This document shows positions 11,200 to 21,007 of a DNA stretch of 64,000 nucleotides, in pieces. The notes beneath the pieces were generated by a model. That model saw nothing but the letters and a program-made list of their open reading frames with translations. It was not told the origin of the DNA and did no database searches. A program made the translations under genes and the position numbers. Source of the DNA: Stomoxys calcitrans (Eukaryota > Arthropoda > Insecta > Diptera > Muscidae); assembly GCF_963082655.1 (NCBI RefSeq), contig NC_081553.1, positions 125,446,578-125,510,577 of the forward strand. The letters are read 5' to 3'. Within the stretch, counting starts at the first letter, position 1; each line of letters starts with the position of its first letter.

Positions 11200-12330
11200 A
11201 GGAGTAGGTTCAAAATGAACTCCAAAAACCCAACAACTACGGTGGTGGCATCGGACCGTAGTATATTGTGTGCCCCTCCTATAGGTGTGGGTGCCTTGTC
11301 ACCTGTAGTCCAGAGTAATGCTTTAGTTAGTTGTCAGACTAACGAATGAAGTAGATACAGATAGCACAGAGGGATGCGCAATTCGTTCCCAGCCTTTAAG
11401 TAAAGGTTGTGTTTCCAATTGAGAATCAGGCAGCGACAGTGTCAATGAAACAGTCATCGCAGACGAATGGAGAGATGAGGTCAGCGGGATGACGGCTGAA
11501 GTGTGCGCGGGCTTTGCTAAGCTCAGAAGAAGTCCGAGAAAGCAATCCGGGGCACGACGGAGAAGACTAAGGAGAATGCATCAGCAGCGCAATCAGGCGA
11601 AAGTGCAGAATGTTGGTAGAGGTTGGTAGAGCGCTGAAAAAAAGTCCCCGTTTTCAAGTACTCGGGGAAGACCAAGCCAACCCTCCTACAATGGAGACTC
11701 CAAATAGTATCCTACAGAAGGAGACAAAGTCGGAACAAGAATGAAGAAACTGGGACTTCCAAATGGACGCCACAGTCATCACGGTAGGGAAATAGGATCG
11801 CTGAGAAAGGTAGAAATACGCTCTCTTACACCAGAGTGGCCAAAAAGCACAACAGAGACGAGTCATGACATATGCAATCATCGATATCAGTAGTTTATCC
11901 AGTTGAATTCCACCAGATCATCGGTCTCAAGTGGAGGATTTGGTTAACTAGCAGATTATGGAAGCATGTATTGAACTCTGGAGAGGGTCCACCCATACAA
12001 ATTATGAGCTGCAAGTATGTATGGGACATTTTGATGCTACGCTTTACGTCAGCAGAATGTATTGATACCGCTCGTTGGAAATTTCCACACTCTCTGGGAG
12101 GGCGCAAACTCGACCTTGTGAAAAAGATGGACATCCCCCGGCACAGAAAAAAGACTATCTTCATCAATACCCCACAGCATGAAGGAGAACTTAAACAAGA
12201 AAAACCAATGTTTGGTCTCGAGAAATGAGAGGCCTTCCATGGGGAAGAGATGTAGGAAGGAATAAGCTTGGCTAAGACTAAAGCCATGGTGTTCTAATAT
12301 TAAGCGTCGGCAGTGCAGTAGCTGAAGACC
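11200..12330 (+). pseudogene. Decayed non-LTR ORF1-like protein (DUF4780-type)
   Basis: An initial frame from 11214 (MNSKNPTTTVVASDRS) stops near 11347. A basic segment LAKLRRSPRKQSGARRRRLR lies near 11515-11580. The frame 11872-12228 contains LGGRKLDLVKKMDIPRHRKK, which resembles the Lxxx-L-LVxKxDIP core of the DUF4780-type C-terminal domain found in ORF1-like proteins of insect retrotransposons. Stops and shifts break the reading frame. It may belong with the non-LTR fragments elsewhere in the window, but no RT follows it here. The DUF4780 assignment is from memory of the family and is moderate at best. Confidence 0.4.
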
Positions 12331-12784
12331 CAATACTGCCTAACGAACAGTGAACCGACAACGACTTTCATCATTGATTTTCTCGATATTGAGAAGACTA
12401 GGACAAGCTAAGAACCTAATATTAAAACATCTGGCAGTGCAGGGACAGGAGACTCAATACAGCGTAACGAACACGAAGCCGATGTAACGAACAGGAAGCA
12501 GTAGCAAATTACAATTGCCGTTTGTTTCACTTTCGAGACGAGGTCAATGATCGGAGATTTTCTTGCAATACCAACTTACGATCCTTGAATCCTTCACATG
12601 AAATAAGGTTGAAAACTCTTCTCACCAAAGACGAATCGCGTCCCATAGTGGTTGATGTGTGTGGTGATCTCTAACTTTCATTTTACATTGCAGGCAAATC
12701 TCCGACAATTGACGTCGTCTCGAAAGAGAAACAAATAGAAATTATAAAATTAAAATGATCTTCGCCGTAACAGGCAACAAAAAT
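12331..12784. other. Unrecognised sequence after the ORF1 remnant
   Basis: It is slightly GC-richer than the unique DNA nearby. The part from about 12565 to 12745 resembles a diverged copy of the 109-bp unit at 13113-13330 (shared ACTCTTCTCACCAAAGACGA versus TCTTCTTACCAAAGACGA). Confidence 0.35.
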
Positions 12785-12905
12785 CTTGAAAAAGAAAGAA
12801 TCGGCAGAGCCCGCCGGGGTTCGAACTTGGGCACACGGGGCAACAGCGAGAGCCGTTGCCGTTATTTAGCGCTCAAAGCCATCAATACAACTTCCAATGG
12901 ATGCA
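12785..12905 (-). repeat. Possible tRNA-like SINE head of a second type
   Basis: On the minus strand a B-box-like AGTTCGAACCCC is preceded by GAGCGCTAAATAACGGCAAC, which resembles a tRNA A box and D-loop region. The intervening sequence differs from the abundant SINE in this window. I see no complete cloverleaf, so it is unlikely to be a functional tRNA gene. Confidence 0.3.
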
Positions 12906-13112
12906 CAGAATCATGTGTGTGCATCGGAGTAGTGTAATTGTGTAGACAAAAAATCTGTCATTTGCGCAAACACAAGCATTGGGAAAGAAACCGCGAGCGC
13001 ACAGGGTTGTCCAGCATGGGTAATGTGGTATTTTTAACATAGAGGCGTTTTCGCAATAAATACGATACATATACCAACTTACAGCCGTTGGAGCCTTCAC
13101 ACCTGATATGGC
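12906..13112. other. Unrecognised sequence upstream of the tandem duplication
   Basis: No recognised gene or repeat, apart from similarity of its right edge (ACAGCCGTTGGAGCCTTCAC) to 12570-12600. Confidence 0.3.
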
Positions 13113-13330
13113 TCAAAAGTCTTCTTACCAAAGACGAAACGCGCCACCTAGTGGTTGGTGTGTGTAGCGATTACCGATCATTGACTCGCCTCGAAAGAAA
13201 AACAGACGGAAATACAATTTTTCAAAAGTCTTCTTACCAAAGACGAAACGCGCCACCTAGTGGTTGGTGTGTGTGGCGATTACCGATCATTGACTCGCCT
13301 CGAAAGAAAAACAGACGGAAATACAATTTT
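13113..13330 (+). repeat. 109-bp tandem duplication, two nearly identical units
   Basis: Unit 1 is 13113-13221 and unit 2 is 13222-13330. I could find only one difference (GTGTGTAGCG versus GTGTGTGGCG). Each contains ACGCGCCACCTAGTGGTTGG and ends in a T-run. The near identity points to a recent duplication. A diverged relative lies at about 12565-12745. Confidence 0.85.
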
Positions 13331-13769
13331 TCCTTTATATGAAGTTTGAAAATACTTTAGATAAATAAAAAAAAATTTAATAAATTTCTTCACCAAGGCT
13401 TCCCATATTCGAAAACGATTTTTATATATCAAGTTTGCATTGTGAAAGATCTTTATCCAAGCCATTTTAATTATTATCATTAATTTTATTTATACAAGTC
13501 AAAATACTCCTAATGAGTATTTAAACAGCATTATAATTGTTGTCGTCATCAGTAACACAATGTCATGTGGATATTTCTCAATAATTAATAATAAAATAGG
13601 TATCGCTTCATTAAACTCTTTGGCAATCAGTCGACTGTGCAAAAGCAATCAAAGGTGCACAGATTATGCGATAATATTGAAAAGTAATAAATATATACAA
13701 TAATTTGTTTCTAATTGAGCGTAAGGCAACATAAACATATCTACTCAGGTTGCGTTAATTTCAAGTTGA
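13331..13769. other. AT-rich unique sequence
   Basis: No gene, RNA or repeat is recognised. Confidence 0.3.
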
Positions 13770-14329
13770 AACAAGTAAAGGTCATTAAGTTCGGCCGGGC
13801 CAAACTTTGGATACCCACCACCTCGGGTATATATGTAAACCATCTTTCGTCAAAATTCGATGAAAAATGCATACCTTATGCCCCATAGCAGCTAAATTGA
13901 AATATGTTCCGATTTGGACCAAATACTAATAGGTACAAGTCATTGTTCAATTGTGTATAACAAAATATTGGTCTTTTTAGTAGCTATATCTAAAAATTAA
14001 AATGTCTAAGAGCCTAACACAACTCACTGACCCAAATTTCGGGACATCGGACAATAAATGCGCCTTTTTTGGGCCCAAAACCTTAAATCGAGAGATCGGT
14101 CTATATGGCAGCTATATTCAAATCTAGACCGATCTGGGCCAAATTAAAGAAGGATGTGGATGGCTCCAACACAACTCAATGTCCCAAATTTCGGGACATC
14201 GAACAGTTAATGCGCCTTTTATGGGCCCAAAACCTTAAATCGGCGGATCGATCTATATGGCAGCTATTTTCAAATCTGGACCGATCTGGCCCAAATTGCA
14301 GAAAGCTGTTGAAGAACCTAACGCAACTC

Positions 14330-14629
14330 AAATTGCAAATTTGTCCCATGAACATTCTACTAAGCAACAGGGGCAAACTTCTCACATATCAATGAGTGCA
14401 AATTTAAGCTCAATGATAAGGGACCTCCTTTTTATAGCCGAGTCCGAACGGCATGCCGTATTGCGACACCTCTTTGGAGAGATGTTTTTCATGGCATAGT
14501 ACCTCACAAATATTGCCAGCATTAGGAGGGGAAAACCATCGCTGAAAATTTTTTCTGATGGTCTTGCCAGGATTCGAACCCAGGCGTTCAGCGTCATAGG
14601 CGGACATGCTAACCTCTGCGCTACAGTGG
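14330..14629 (-). repeat. tRNA-derived SINE inside B2, first copy
   Basis: On the minus strand it begins GCCACTGTAGCGCAGAGG, an A-box-like head, with a B box (GGGTTCGAATCC) about 40 bases later. A conserved body follows (CTTTGGAGAGATG and GACTCGGCTATAAAAAGGAGG in their own strands). Target duplications flank it: CCTAACGCAACTC at 14317-14329 and CCTAGCACAACTC at 14630-14642. It is 300 bp long and would be transcribed by RNA polymerase III if active. Confidence 0.85.
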
Positions 14630-14795
14630 CCTAGCACAACTCGCTGTCCCAAATTTCGGCGAAATCGGACAATAAATGCGCTTTTTATGGACCCAAAACC
14701 TTAAATCGGCGGATCGATCTATATGACAGCTATATTCAAATCTGGACCGATCTGGGCCAAATTGCAGAAAGTTTTCGAAGAACCTAACGCAACTT

Positions 14796-15105
14796 AAATT
14801 GCAAATTCTTCCCATGAACATTCCACTAAGGAACAGGGGCAAACTTCTCACATATCAGTGAGTGCAGTCCGATTCAAGTTTAAGCTCAATGATAAGGGAC
14901 CTCCTTTTTATAGCCGAGTTCGAACGGCGTGCCGTAGTGCGACACCTCTTTGGAGAGATGTTTTTCATGGCATAGTATCTCACAAATATTGGCAGCATTA
15001 GGAGGGGAAAACCACCGCTGAAAATTTTTTCTAATGGTCTCGCAAGGATTCGAACCCAGGCGTTCAGCGTCACAGGCGGACATGCTAACATCTGCGCTAC
15101 GTTGG
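14796..15105 (-). repeat. tRNA-derived SINE inside B2, second copy
   Basis: It is the same SINE in the same orientation and the same position of the B monomer as the copy at 14330. Flanks are CCTAACGCAACTT (14783-14795) and TCTAGCACAACTC (15106-15118). It is about 10 bp longer because it keeps a segment (CAGTCCGATTC) missing from the first copy. This is best explained by duplication after a single insertion. Confidence 0.85.
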
Positions 15106-15620
15106 TCTAGCACAACTCACCGTCCCAAATTTTGGCAAAATCGGACCATAAATGCGCCTTTTATGGGTCCCATACCTTAAATCGAGAGATCGGTCTATAT
15201 GGCAGCTATATGCAAATCTGGACCGATCTGGGCCAAATTAAAGAACGACATCGTAGGGTCTAACACAACTCACTGTCCCAAATTTCAGCAAAATCGGAAA
15301 ATAAATGTGGCTTTTATGGGCCTAAGATCTATATGGGGGCTATATCAAGATATAGTCCGATATGGCCCATCTTCGAACTTAACCTGCTTATGGACAAAAA
15401 AGAATCTGTGCAAAGTTTCAGCTCAATATCTCTATTTTTAAAGACTGTAGCGTGATTTAAAAAGACAAACGGAGGGACATGGCAAGATCGTCTTAGATTT
15501 TTACGCTGATCAAGAATACGTATACTTTATAGGGTCGGAAATGGATATTTTGATGTGTTGCAAAGGGAATGACAAAATTAATGTACTCCCATCCTTCGGT
15601 GGTGGGTATAAAAATATAAA

Positions 15621-16502
15621 AACAAGTAAAAGCGTGCTAAGTTCGGCCGGGCCAAATCATATATACTCTCCACCATGGATCGCATTTGTCGAGTTCTTTT
15701 CCCGGCATCTCTTCTTAGGCAAAAAAAGGATATAAGAAAAGATTTGCTCTGCTATTAGAGCGATATCAAGATATGGTCCGGTTTGGACCACAAATAAATT
15801 ATATGTTGGAGACCTGTGTAAAATGTCAGCCAATTCGAATAAGAATTGCGCCCTTTGTGGGCTCAAGAAGTAAAATAGAGAGATCGATTTATCTGGGAGC
15901 TGTATCGGCCTATAGACCGATTCAGACCATAATAAACACGTATGTTAATGGTCATGAGAGAATCCGTGGTACAAAATTTGAGGCAAAACGGATAATAATT
16001 GCGACCTCTAGAGACTCCAGAAGTCAAGATCCCAGATCGGTTTATATGACAGCTGTATCAGGTTATGAACCGATTTGAACCATACTTGGCACAGTGAGTG
16101 GATATCATAACAAAACACGTCGTGCAAAATTTCATTCCAATCGGATAAGAATTGCGCACTCTAGAGGCTCAAGAAGTCAAGACCCAAGATCGGTTTATGA
16201 CAGCTATATCACGTTATGAACCGATTTGAACCATACTTGGCACAGTTGTTGGATATATAAACAAAACACGTCGTGCAAAATTTCATTCTGATCGGATAAG
16301 AATTGCGCACTCTAGAGGCTCAAGAAGTCAAGACCCAAGATCGGTTTATATGGCAGCTATATCAAAACATGGACCGATATGGCCCATTTACAATACCAAC
16401 CGACCTACACTAATAAGAAATATTTGTGCAAAATTTCAAGCGGCTAGCTTTACTCCTTCGGAAGTTAGCGTGCTTTCGACAGACAGACGGACGGATAGGG
16501 TT
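15621..16502 (+). repeat. Family A element, left arm of a palindrome (A3)
   Basis: It starts AACAAGTAAAAGCGTGCTAA only a few bases after the end of B2, so the two are head to tail. Monomer anchors GATCG(A/G)TTTAT lie at 15882, 16035, 16188 and 16339, spacings of 153, 153 and 151 bp. The last spacing carries a visible 2-base deletion (TTTATGA for TTTATATGA). It ends within the GACGGACGGA tract and then continues in inverted orientation. Its 5' half is nearly identical to A7 at 35.3 kb. Confidence 0.85.
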
Positions 16503-17132
16503 GTAAATGAGCCATATCGGTCCATGTTTTGATATAGCTGCCCTATAAACCGATCTTTTGTCTTGACTTCTTGAGCCTCTAGAGGGCGCAATTGTTATCC
16601 GATTAGAATGAAATTTTGGACGACGTGTTTTTTATGATATCCAACAACTGTGCCAAGTATGGTTCAAATCGGTTAATAATCTGATATAGCTGCGATATAA
16701 ACCGATCTGGGGTCTTGACTTTTGAGCCTCTAGAGGGCGCAATTCTTATCCGATTGGATTGAAGTTTTGCACGACGTTTTTTGTTATGATATCCAACAAC
16801 TGTGCCATGTATGGTTCAAATCGGTTAGTAACCTGATAAAGCTGCCATATAAACCGATCTTGGGTCTTGACTTCTTGAGCCTCTAGAGGGCGCAATTCTT
16901 ATCCGATTTGGCTGAAATTTTGTACAACGGCTTCTCCCATGACCTTCAACATACATGTCAAATCGGTTTATAGCCTGGTACAGCTCCCATATGAACCATA
17001 TGAATTAATATCCGATTTGGCTGAAATTTTGTACAACGGCTTCTCCCATGACCTTCAACATACATTTCAAATATGGTTCTAATCGGTTTATAGCCTGGTA
17101 CAGCTCCCATATGAACCGATCTCTCTTCTTGT
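16503..17132 (-). repeat. Inverted family A monomers, right arm of a palindrome
   Basis: The sequence from TTGTAAATGAGCCATATCGG on is the reverse complement of monomers in the left arm. It runs for about 630 bp to GAACCGATCTCTCTTCTTGT. The 3' hairpin and 5' palindrome are absent. Within it a segment containing TGTACAACGGCTTCTCCCAT is duplicated (about 16920 and 17032). Confidence 0.85.
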
Positions 17133-17443
17133 TTTCAAATCTCAAACTATCTACAATAATTAATTATCCATAATAACTAAGCAGTCCAGTCGGCTGATAC
17201 CGAAGATAAAAAAATTCCCACACATTTTCACATTTTTGTTTTGTGTTTCAAATACCATTATATTCGATTTATGTATTTGTTTAATTTCTTAAATACAATA
17301 GTTATGTATATGTCGACAAAGAAAACGAGGAAAGCGTATTTATTGCTTACCAAAAAACATAAGACTTTGCTAATTTCCAAAATACATTTCGAATATTTTC
17401 ATTTTAATTAGAAGCAAACACATGCCTGATTATTAAATGTATG
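17133..17443. other. Unique AT-rich spacer
   Basis: No recognised gene or repeat lies between the A palindrome and the mariner derivative. Confidence 0.3.
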
Positions 17444-17445
17444 TA

Positions 17446-18042
17446 AAGGGTGATTTTTTTGAGGTTAGGATTTTCATGCATTAGTATTTGACAGATCACG
17501 TGGGATTTCAGACATGGTGTCAAAGAGAAAGATGCTCAGTATGCTTTGACATTTCATCATGAATAGACTTACTAACGAGCAACGCTTGCAAATCATTGAA
17601 TTTTATTACCAAAATCAGTGTTCGGTTCGAAATGTGTTCATTCACCGTTCAGCGATGAGGCTCATTTCTGGTTGAATGGCTACGTAAATAAGCAAAATTG
17701 CCGCATTTGGAGTGAAGAGCAACCAGAAGCCGTTCAAGAACTGCCCATGCATCCCGAAAAATGCACTGTTTGGTGTGGTTTGTACGCTGGTGGAATCATT
17801 GGACCGTATTTTTTCAAAGATGCTGTTGGACGCAACGTTACGGTGAATGAACACATTTCGAATCGAACACTGATTTTGGTAATAAAATTCAATGATTTGC
17901 AAGCGTTGCTCGTTAGTAAGTCTATTCATGATGAAATGTCAAAGCATACTGAGCATCTTTCTCTTTGACACCATGTCTGAAATCCCACGTGATCTGTCAA
18001 ATACTAATGTATGAAAATCCTAACCTCAAAAAAATCACCCTT
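17446..18042 (+). mobile_element. Foldback Tc1/mariner derivative with 202-bp inverted arms
   Basis: The element begins AAGGGTGATTTTTTTGAGG and ends with its reverse complement, flanked by TA at 17444-17445 and 18043-18044. The arms are 17446-17647 and 17841-18042, each 202 bp. Each contains a transposase start, with ATG at 17562 on plus and a mirror copy ending near 17929 on minus, encoding MNRLTNEQRLQIIEFYYQNQ. The 193-bp centre encodes FSDEAHFWLNGYVNKQNCRI W, whose SDE holds the first catalytic aspartate of the family. The second and third catalytic residues are absent, so it cannot encode an active transposase. Confidence 0.85.
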
Positions 18043-18044
18043 TA

Positions 18045-18623
18045 TATAAAATCGTTTTGAACTTTTTTATATACACACATAATGTGACTGTTAATTGGTA
18101 TATGGAAGCGTTTGAAAAAAGTTTTCCCTGAAAAATTTTTCCCGGCAAGGGGAATGAAAACATTGAATTGTGAAAACCCCATAGATTTGGAAATTAAATG
18201 CAGCATCAAATGTTAGATAAGTACTTGCGCGGTAGCCTTTAAAGCTTCCCTCCACCCACATGACATAATGGGGGGCTATCCTATCACACATACAAATTCA
18301 GACAACACCTTAGGTAAACTGTATTTGCTTGCGCAAAATATTAATGCAGTTAATTAGTGTATCTAATGAGGGGAAATTTTTCACATATCACTCTATAATG
18401 GGCAAAATCAAAATGAAAGAACGCCCCATTGGTTTGTAACAACATAAGAACGTATAAAACAACAACACCCTTCTGTCCTTAGTCCCCTTAAGAACTATGA
18501 CATCTACTTGACAGTAGACATGTTTTGTTTGAACTGAATTTAAGATTTGTTAAGGTATGTTATAAGATGTCCAATTTTGCAATCTTTTTGTTAAAAATAC
18601 GTGCAACATTTCAGCCTGCAAAA
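18045..18623. other. Unrecognised sequence between mariner derivative and SINE fragment
   Basis: It is AT-rich, with no gene recognised. A GGGGGGCTATCCTATCACAC segment near 18270 could be part of an old repeat, but I have no second copy to support this. Confidence 0.25.
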
Positions 18624-18733
18624 GAAAATTTGCCCAATGAGCATTCCATTCAGGAACAGGGGCAAACTTCTCGTATATCAATGAGAGCTTTCCGATTCAA
18701 GTTTACGCCCAATGATAAGGGCCTTTTTTTAGC
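18624..18733 (-). repeat. SINE 3' part
   Basis: On the minus strand this contains GCCCCTGTTCCTGAATGGAA and CATTGGGCAAATTT, matching the 3' third of the SINE. The tRNA-like head is absent. Confidence 0.65.
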
Positions 18734-18749
18734 AAGGGGGGCATAAGGT

Positions 18750-18962
18750 TTAGGTGGCAGTATGCCATAGCTTTAAAACTCCCAACACAACCACTAATTC
18801 AGACAAGTTATCAAAGAAATGAAAAGGTGGCACACATCGCAGATGTTCTATATCCTCCTTTTCTCCGACGTCCTCACAGCTTCTGCAGAAATCATTACTT
18901 GCAACCTTCTGTCTATCAACATGCCCCCACGGGGAACCATTAGGTGAATAATAGCTATTCAC
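18750..18962 (-). pseudogene. Non-LTR ORF2 C-terminal cysteine motif fragment
   Basis: The minus frame includes VASNDFCRSCEDVGEKEDIE HLRC, matching the C-x2-C...H-x-C type motif found after the RNase H or RT in many non-LTR ORF2 proteins. The rest of the protein is missing. The sequence differs from the CRACGEDDETLEHFLC version at 55.1 kb, so it is another family. Confidence 0.5.
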
Positions 18963-19560
18963 AACGGTCTGAAATGGAAGATTAACACTACCCAGGTACG
19001 TGTTGTTTTGGAATGTTCCCTAACAATGTTTCTCCTGGGTACGACAGTGCTGTTTAAATGGTGTATAAATGATTCGTGATTGTCTAATAGTTGGAATGGT
19101 ATAAATGATGGTAAGGGGATGAAGGACGATAAGGAGGTAAAAGACGAAGGATGAATGAGGAGTTAGTAGACTGCATCGAAAAGGTCTGTGAGTCAAAAGC
19201 TTCTGTACTGTGTTGCAGTCTTCGGAGCTGAAATAGTTGGACTACGTGGTCAGACCAGAGTCCTTAATCTGGTACCACGGGAGTCAGGAGCCCCTGAAAC
19301 TTCGGTTACAGCCTGATTATGGTGAGGCCCCAGTTGGGAGAAACGTGGAGTGGCTGTGGTTTAGACCTAATATCGTATTCGATGCTCGGTGTGGTGTTGC
19401 ATATAATCAATTGGATGCCGTGACTCATAGATTGGAAGGAATTTTAGTTCCGCTCCTAACCAGGGGGGACATCACGTCCAAACAACGTTGGATCGCATTG
19501 TTACTCATGTTTGCTTCGATCATGTATGGGGGCGTTGGTAGACACATTATATTCACCCGG
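18963..19560. other. Unrecognised GC-richer segment before the RNase H remnant
   Basis: A plus-strand frame is open from 19237 to 19575, but no domain is recognised. The segment does not match the RT region that precedes RNase H in the copy at 53.9 kb. It may be an unrelated insert or a rearranged part of the retrotransposon. Confidence 0.25.
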
Positions 19561-19564
19561 ATAT

Positions 19565-20768
19565 CTAGAATATAAAATATCCGACCCAAAGACACGCAGA
19601 TTAAGTGCGAGGCAGCCACTGCGGCTATGAGACTTAAGGCTATGGGAGAATGGATTGAGGATAGAAGCAGCTCACACCATCGCGGTATAATAGAGGTAAC
19701 GATAGGAAACCTGGAAGGAATGGAAGAGGCTTCCGATCGAATATCTGAGACAACACTTGAGGTTGAATGCGAGGCACTGCACCCAGCGGCACAGTCTAGG
19801 ATTGATGGAACCCTAGTATTGCCATCTGAAAGATCATGTTAGACGAATGAACCAATGCTAAAGGACAGAGTGTGGCTGGGGGTCTACATTGAGAACCCAG
19901 GGAGATATGTTTTAGACTACCTGATCATAATACGGTCCGGCAGGCGGAGTTCCTAACGATCACAGAATGCGTGAAGTAGTGTGGTGTTAATGCGAGGACG
20001 TCGAGTATGAACATTTTTACGGACAGAAAACAGACCATAAGGGCAATAACAACCACAACGGTAAGATAACAAACAGTCTTGAAATGTAAGAAGGAGATTA
20101 ACCCTTCTCTGAGAATGACACGATCCATATCATTTGGGTGCCGGGCAATAGCGGAGTAATTGGAAATGAGAAAGCAGACGATTTAGCAGTGAAGGCCAGA
20201 GAACTGCCTTCAATAAACTTGGTTAACACGAAGCCTTTCGGTTCGACGCAGTCCGAAAAAAGTGCGTGGGCGACGAACGCGAATGCGAATGTAACCCTGT
20301 GGAACAGCGAAACGGTCGGTAGATTGGCAAAAATTCTATGGGGTGATCCGGATCGTGAGAAGATGAGGCTATTACTGAAAGGAAGTTAGAAGAAGGTCAT
20401 TATAGCTATTGATATCATGACGGGACACATAGGACTACGAGCTCACTTATGTAAAATCGGCGCGACAAGTGATAGCATGTGTAGAGCATGCGGGCAAGAT
20501 GGCGAGACAATGTCATTGTCCTGCTTTCGCGCCCAACAGACACCGGCACATAGGTGGTGACATTATAACAGACATGAACCAACTTAGAGGCATGGCATGG
20601 AAAACAATTAAGGATTTTGTAAGTAGCACCGAATTTCTAACTTATTTTTTTTTTTTCGAGGTTACTTTTTAGTATTTAGAGCGCACCACAAGCCGATTAC
20701 TGGTTTAGATGTATGTCTATAATGGTATGGGGGGTTCGTACCCAATTATCAACCTAACCAAACCTTAG
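19565..20768 (+). pseudogene. Non-LTR retrotransposon, RNase H to 3' end (5'-truncated)
   Basis: It aligns with the copy at 54.24-55.39 kb from the post-RT segment (AATAMRLKAMGEWIE) onward. The RNase H motif SCYTDGSK is destroyed by a stop, and the histidine of PGHSGV reads PGNSGV. Lower down, NRHRHIGGDIITDMN and the 3' untranslated segment (GCACCACAAGCCGATTACTG) are preserved. It ends with CAACCTAACCAAACC. Multiple stops and shifts make it a pseudogene. Confidence 0.75.
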
Positions 20769-20850
20769 TCGGACCGCACTCGTTGATGTGAGAGAAATGT
20801 ACCCTGTTTCTTAATGTAATGTTCATGGGAAATTTTACATTTCCAAAATA
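20769..20850 (+). repeat. SINE 3' fragment
   Basis: It contains CGGACCGCACTCGTTGATGT and TTCTTAATGTAATGTTCATG, matching the SINE 3' part. It lies exactly between the end of the non-LTR copy and a minus-strand RT fragment. Confidence 0.55.
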
Positions 20851-20854
20851 TTTG

Positions 20855-20955
20855 ATTTAAAGTTAAATTTCCTGCCCAGTAAAACACCGAGGTATTTTAC
20901 GCTTTCAGTATAGGGAACATTCTCCCCTACGAAGCAGACAGTTGCCACTGTGGGT
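20855..20955 (-). pseudogene. Non-LTR RT fragment of a second family
   Basis: The minus frame reads ESVKYLGVLLGRKFNFKSNI, preceded by TVCFVGENVPYT. This is the typical segment after the catalytic palm (xVKYLGVxLDxKLxW). It is short and isolated. A related fragment, also on the minus strand, lies at 55395-55575. Confidence 0.55.
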
Positions 20956-21007
20956 TACTTGTATGTCCTGCTGATCGACTTAAAATGTTATTACGATCAA
21001 GAACATA

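Larger units (their letters stand above)
13770..15617 (+). repeat. Family B element enlarged by a duplicated SINE (B2)
   Basis: It starts ACAAGTAAAGGTCATTAAG with TTCGGCCGGGCCAAA and ends in the hairpin 15583-15610 followed by AAAA. Monomers are anchored by GATC(G)(G/A)TCTATATGGCAGC at 14094, 14246, 14712 and 15188. The first interval is 152 bp. The next two are 466 and 476 bp because each contains a SINE insertion. A GACGGACA-like tract and CAAGAATACGTATACTTTAT close the array. Confidence 0.85.

Noticed and set aside
14560..14629. tRNA gene on the minus strand
   Set aside because: A- and B-box-like sequences are present, but they form the head of a dispersed 300-bp SINE with target duplications, and I could not draw a sound cloverleaf.
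17642..17929. A transposase gene on the minus strand
   Set aside because: It starts in the mirrored right arm of the foldback element and reads antisense through the core fragment after about 28 real codons.
19237..19575. Open frame as an unknown gene
   Set aside because: It lies directly before a retrotransposon remnant, has no recognised motif, and its composition resembles decayed transposon DNA. It is reported only as an unrecognised segment.
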